A stretch of 64,000 nucleotides of DNA. Origin: Eisenbergiella porci. Lineage in GTDB: Bacteria > Bacillota > Clostridia > Lachnospirales > Lachnospiraceae. Numbering within the stretch: position 1 is the stretch's first letter; every line of letters begins with the position of its first letter. The stretch spans positions 1-64,000 of the forward strand of contig NZ_VUMI01000019.1 of NCBI RefSeq assembly GCF_009696275.1, in the 5' to 3' direction. The position numbers and the translations under genes are program-made. Positions 62,258-64,000 of this stretch are shown here, piece by piece. A model generated the notes under the pieces. That model made no database searches. It was given only the letters and a program-made list of their open reading frames with translations, and was not told where the DNA came from.

Positions 62258-63766
62258 ATGGAATTATTTCTGGGAATTGATATTGGTACGACACATTTGA
62301 AGGTATGTGCGGTAAGGGCGGACGGCTCCGTCTGCCATACCGTTCTCCGGGATCAGTCCGTGCGGGAGCTTCCGGGCTGGGGGCGCTGCTTTCGTGCAGA
62401 GGAGCTTTGGGAGAAAACGGAGGACTGCCTGAAGGAGCTTTTTTCTCAGATTGACCGAAAGCAAATCAGGGCCATAGGCATTACCAGCATGGCGGAAGCG
62501 GGAGTGGCGGTGGATGCGGATGGTGTTCCCCTGACGCCTGTTGTGCCATGGAACGCCGGGCAGGGAGGGCCGGAGGAAGCGGATTTTCCCGCCTCCCTGA
62601 GAGGATTTTCCCTGTATCGGAAAACAGGGCTGCTCTGGCACCGGAAATATACCATCAACCAGCTGCTTTCCCTGAAAACCAGCAGGCCGGAGCTGTTTGA
62701 AAGGATGGACTGTTTCCTGTCCGTTTCGGATTATCTGTTTTTCCGTCTTACGGGAGAACGCAGGACGGAGGAATCCCTGGCCTGCAGGACGATGCTTTAT
62801 AACATATTTGAGGGCAAATGGGACAGTGAACTGACAGCATTTGCCGGCGTGACCGGGAAAATGCCTCCCGTGGGAAAAGGAAGCGCCGGATGGCCGGTCC
62901 TGAAAAAAGAACTGGCGTCAAGGTACGGGCTTCCCGATAAGATAAGCGTTCGAATTGGCGGGCACGATCATCTGTGCGCTGCCTGGGCGGAAGGGCTGGG
63001 CGAAGGCGATGTCCTCAATTCCATGGGAACCTCGGAGGTTTATCTGGGCTTTCCGGACAGGCTGCCTGAGCTTTCCGGGCTGTATGAGCGGGGGATTCAG
63101 CTGGGAGTTTTCCAGGGGCGGTTTTACTGGATCTGCAATATGCCCTCTTCAGGCGCTTCCGTGGAATGGCTTCGCAGTTTTCTGCAGGCGGCGGGAGGGC
63201 AGGCCTCTTATGAAAGCCTGATGAAGCAGGAACGGCAGGTGCCGTCTAAAGTCATGTATCTTCCCTTTGTTAACGGAGGCGGGACACACCGGAAAAAAAT
63301 GATCCCCGGAGGCCTTCTGGGACTGGATATGACCACAGGGCCAATGGATGCGGCCCAGGGGATTTATGAAGGAATAGCCTGCGAAGCGAGGGTAATCCTG
63401 GAGCTTATCGAGGATGCAGGGCTTCATGCGGATCGCCTGATCGCTGCGGGCGGAGGAACCCGGAATCCGCTGCTGATGCAGGCAAAAGCGGATATGACAG
63501 GAAGGCGTTTTATCCTTTCACAGCAGACACAGGCAACGGCTGCAGGCGCGGCAATGCTGGCGGCAGAGGCCGTGAAGGAACCGAAATGCCCCGGGGATTT
63601 CTCCGGGGAGGGTTCCCAGAAAGAAGCGGATATCGAACGGAAAACGGCGGCTCCCCGGAAGGAATATGGGGAAGCCTGCCTTGCAAAATACAGAACCTAT
63701 CTTGCCCTGACGGAAGCGGCGGCGCGGGAAGGAACAAAGGAAAGGCAGGAATTTTTATGGAATTGA
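62258..63766 (+). CDS. FGGY-family carbohydrate kinase (xylulokinase/gluconokinase-like)
   Basis: ATP-dependent sugar kinase of 502 residues, full length. It has FLGIDIGTTHLKVCAV, ITSMAEAGVAVD, SVSDYLFFRLTGE, NSMGTSEVYLGF and AAGGGTRNPLLMQAKADMTGRR. The GGTRNP block is normal for the ATP site. It overlaps the aldolase start by 10 bp. Pairing with a class II aldolase suggests it makes a ketose-1-phosphate that is then cleaved. The exact sugar is unknown. Confidence 0.9.
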   Translation: MELFLGIDIGTTHLKVCAVRADGSVCHTVLRDQSVRELPGWGRCFRAEELWEKTEDCLKELFSQIDRKQIRAIGITSMAEAGVAVDADGVPLTPVVPWNAGQGGPEEADFPASLRGFSLYRKTGLLWHRKYTINQLLSLKTSRPELFERMDCFLSVSDYLFFRLTGERRTEESLACRTMLYNIFEGKWDSELTAFAGVTGKMPPVGKGSAGWPVLKKELASRYGLPDKISVRIGGHDHLCAAWAEGLGEGDVLNSMGTSEVYLGFPDRLPELSGLYERGIQLGVFQGRFYWICNMPSSGASVEWLRSFLQAAGGQASYESLMKQERQVPSKVMYLPFVNGGGTHRKKMIPGGLLGLDMTTGPMDAAQGIYEGIACEARVILELIEDAGLHADRLIAAGGGTRNPLLMQAKADMTGRRFILSQQTQATAAGAAMLAAEAVKEPKCPGDFSGEGSQKEADIERKTAAPRKEYGEACLAKYRTYLALTEAAAREGTKERQEFLWN

Positions 63767-64000
63767 CAGCAGTGACGAAGATGCTTAAGGATGCGGAAAA
63801 GGGAGGCTATGGCGTAGGTTCCTTTTCCGCCAGGAATACCTTTTTAATTGAATATATTCTGCGGGCCGCACAGGAAACAAAGGCCCCTGTTATCGTACAG
63901 ATATCAGCCAATGAATTTAACTGGTTTGATGTTACCGCAGAAGAATTTGCCCGGCGTTTTTATGAAATCCACGAAAAATATCAGGGAAAAGCGGCGCTGC
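63757..64000 (+). CDS. Class II fructose-bisphosphate-type aldolase (partial, cut by window end)
   Basis: The first 81 residues, MELTAVTKMLKDAEKGGYGV, SFSARN, and APVIVQISANEFNW, match the N-terminus of class II aldolases of the KbaY/GatY/FbaA family. The metal-binding and catalytic residues are beyond the window end, so substrate cannot be judged. AAAGGCAGGA precedes ATG 63757, inside the end of the FGGY kinase gene. Together they suggest kinase-then-aldolase cleavage of an unusual sugar. Confidence 0.82.
   Translation, partial: MELTAVTKMLKDAEKGGYGVGSFSARNTFLIEYILRAAQETKAPVIVQISANEFNWFDVTAEEFARRFYEIHEKYQGKAAL

Overview
The window looks like chromosome from a Gram-positive anaerobe of the Bacillota, most likely a gut Lachnospiraceae (Clostridium cluster XIVa type). 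This is inferred from AGGAGG-type ribosome binding sites, some TTG starts, a LytR-CpsA-Psr wall-polymer ligase, divergent LspA and carbamate kinase proteins, and large glycan-use operons made of Lpl-type and CUT1-type ABC transporters with cytoplasmic glycosidases. Nearly all genes are on the + strand; only the carbamate kinase (35722-36657) is on the - strand. No rRNA, tRNA, CRISPR array, transposase or phage gene was seen.

Region 1 (about 0.1-22.4 kb) builds and exports a surface polysaccharide. It holds rfbB, rfbA and rfbC (dTDP-rhamnose pathway, but no rfbD), an ABC-2 exporter permease, an ATPase with a C-terminal domain of the Wzt type, a fused methyltransferase/kinase resembling WbdD chain terminators, four GT2 glycosyltransferases and a phosphoglucomutase. 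After a 334-bp imperfect palindrome come a polyprenyl-phosphate sugar-1-phosphate transferase, an LCP ligase, a rhamnosyltransferase-like GT2 and glmS. The logic is sugar-nucleotide supply, priming on the lipid carrier, chain growth, possible capping, export and wall attachment.

Region 2 (22.4-28.7 kb) is an envelope and protein-quality block: a membrane-anchored HtrA protease with a Gly/Gln/Asn/Tyr-rich cytoplasmic N-terminus, a divergent ClpX with an acidic extension and no RKH loop, a subtilisin-like S8 protease of the Csp type, and a divergent signal peptidase II.

Region 3 (28.7-38.9 kb) is a first glycan locus: two Lpl-type permeases, a cytoplasmic Asp-box (sialidase-like) protein, a large lipoprotein binding protein and an RpiR/SIS regulator. 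It is followed by a phosphoketolase remnant, a small exported protein, a divergently oriented carbamate kinase and a GH20 hexosaminidase.

Region 4 (39-64 kb) is a second, long locus: a CUT1 transporter and binding protein, a ROK repressor, GH36 alpha-galactosidase/raffinose-synthase type enzyme, FGGY kinase, GH2 beta-mannosidase, a ROK sugar kinase lacking the zinc cysteines, an MBL hydrolase, a perfect 51-bp inverted repeat, a sucrose-phosphorylase-type GH13, a 983-residue FAD oxidoreductase, two GH38 alpha-mannosidases, an Asp/Glu-racemase-fold protein, a second FGGY kinase and the start of a class II aldolase. The glycosidases show no signal peptides, so the picture is import of mannose-, hexosamine- and galactose-containing oligosaccharides (N-glycan-like or plant/fungal mannosides) followed by cytoplasmic trimming, phosphorylation and aldol cleavage. 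The most unusual points are the WbdD-like cluster in a Gram-positive, the two long palindromes, the ClpX variant, and the isomerase/kinase/aldolase set at the right edge.
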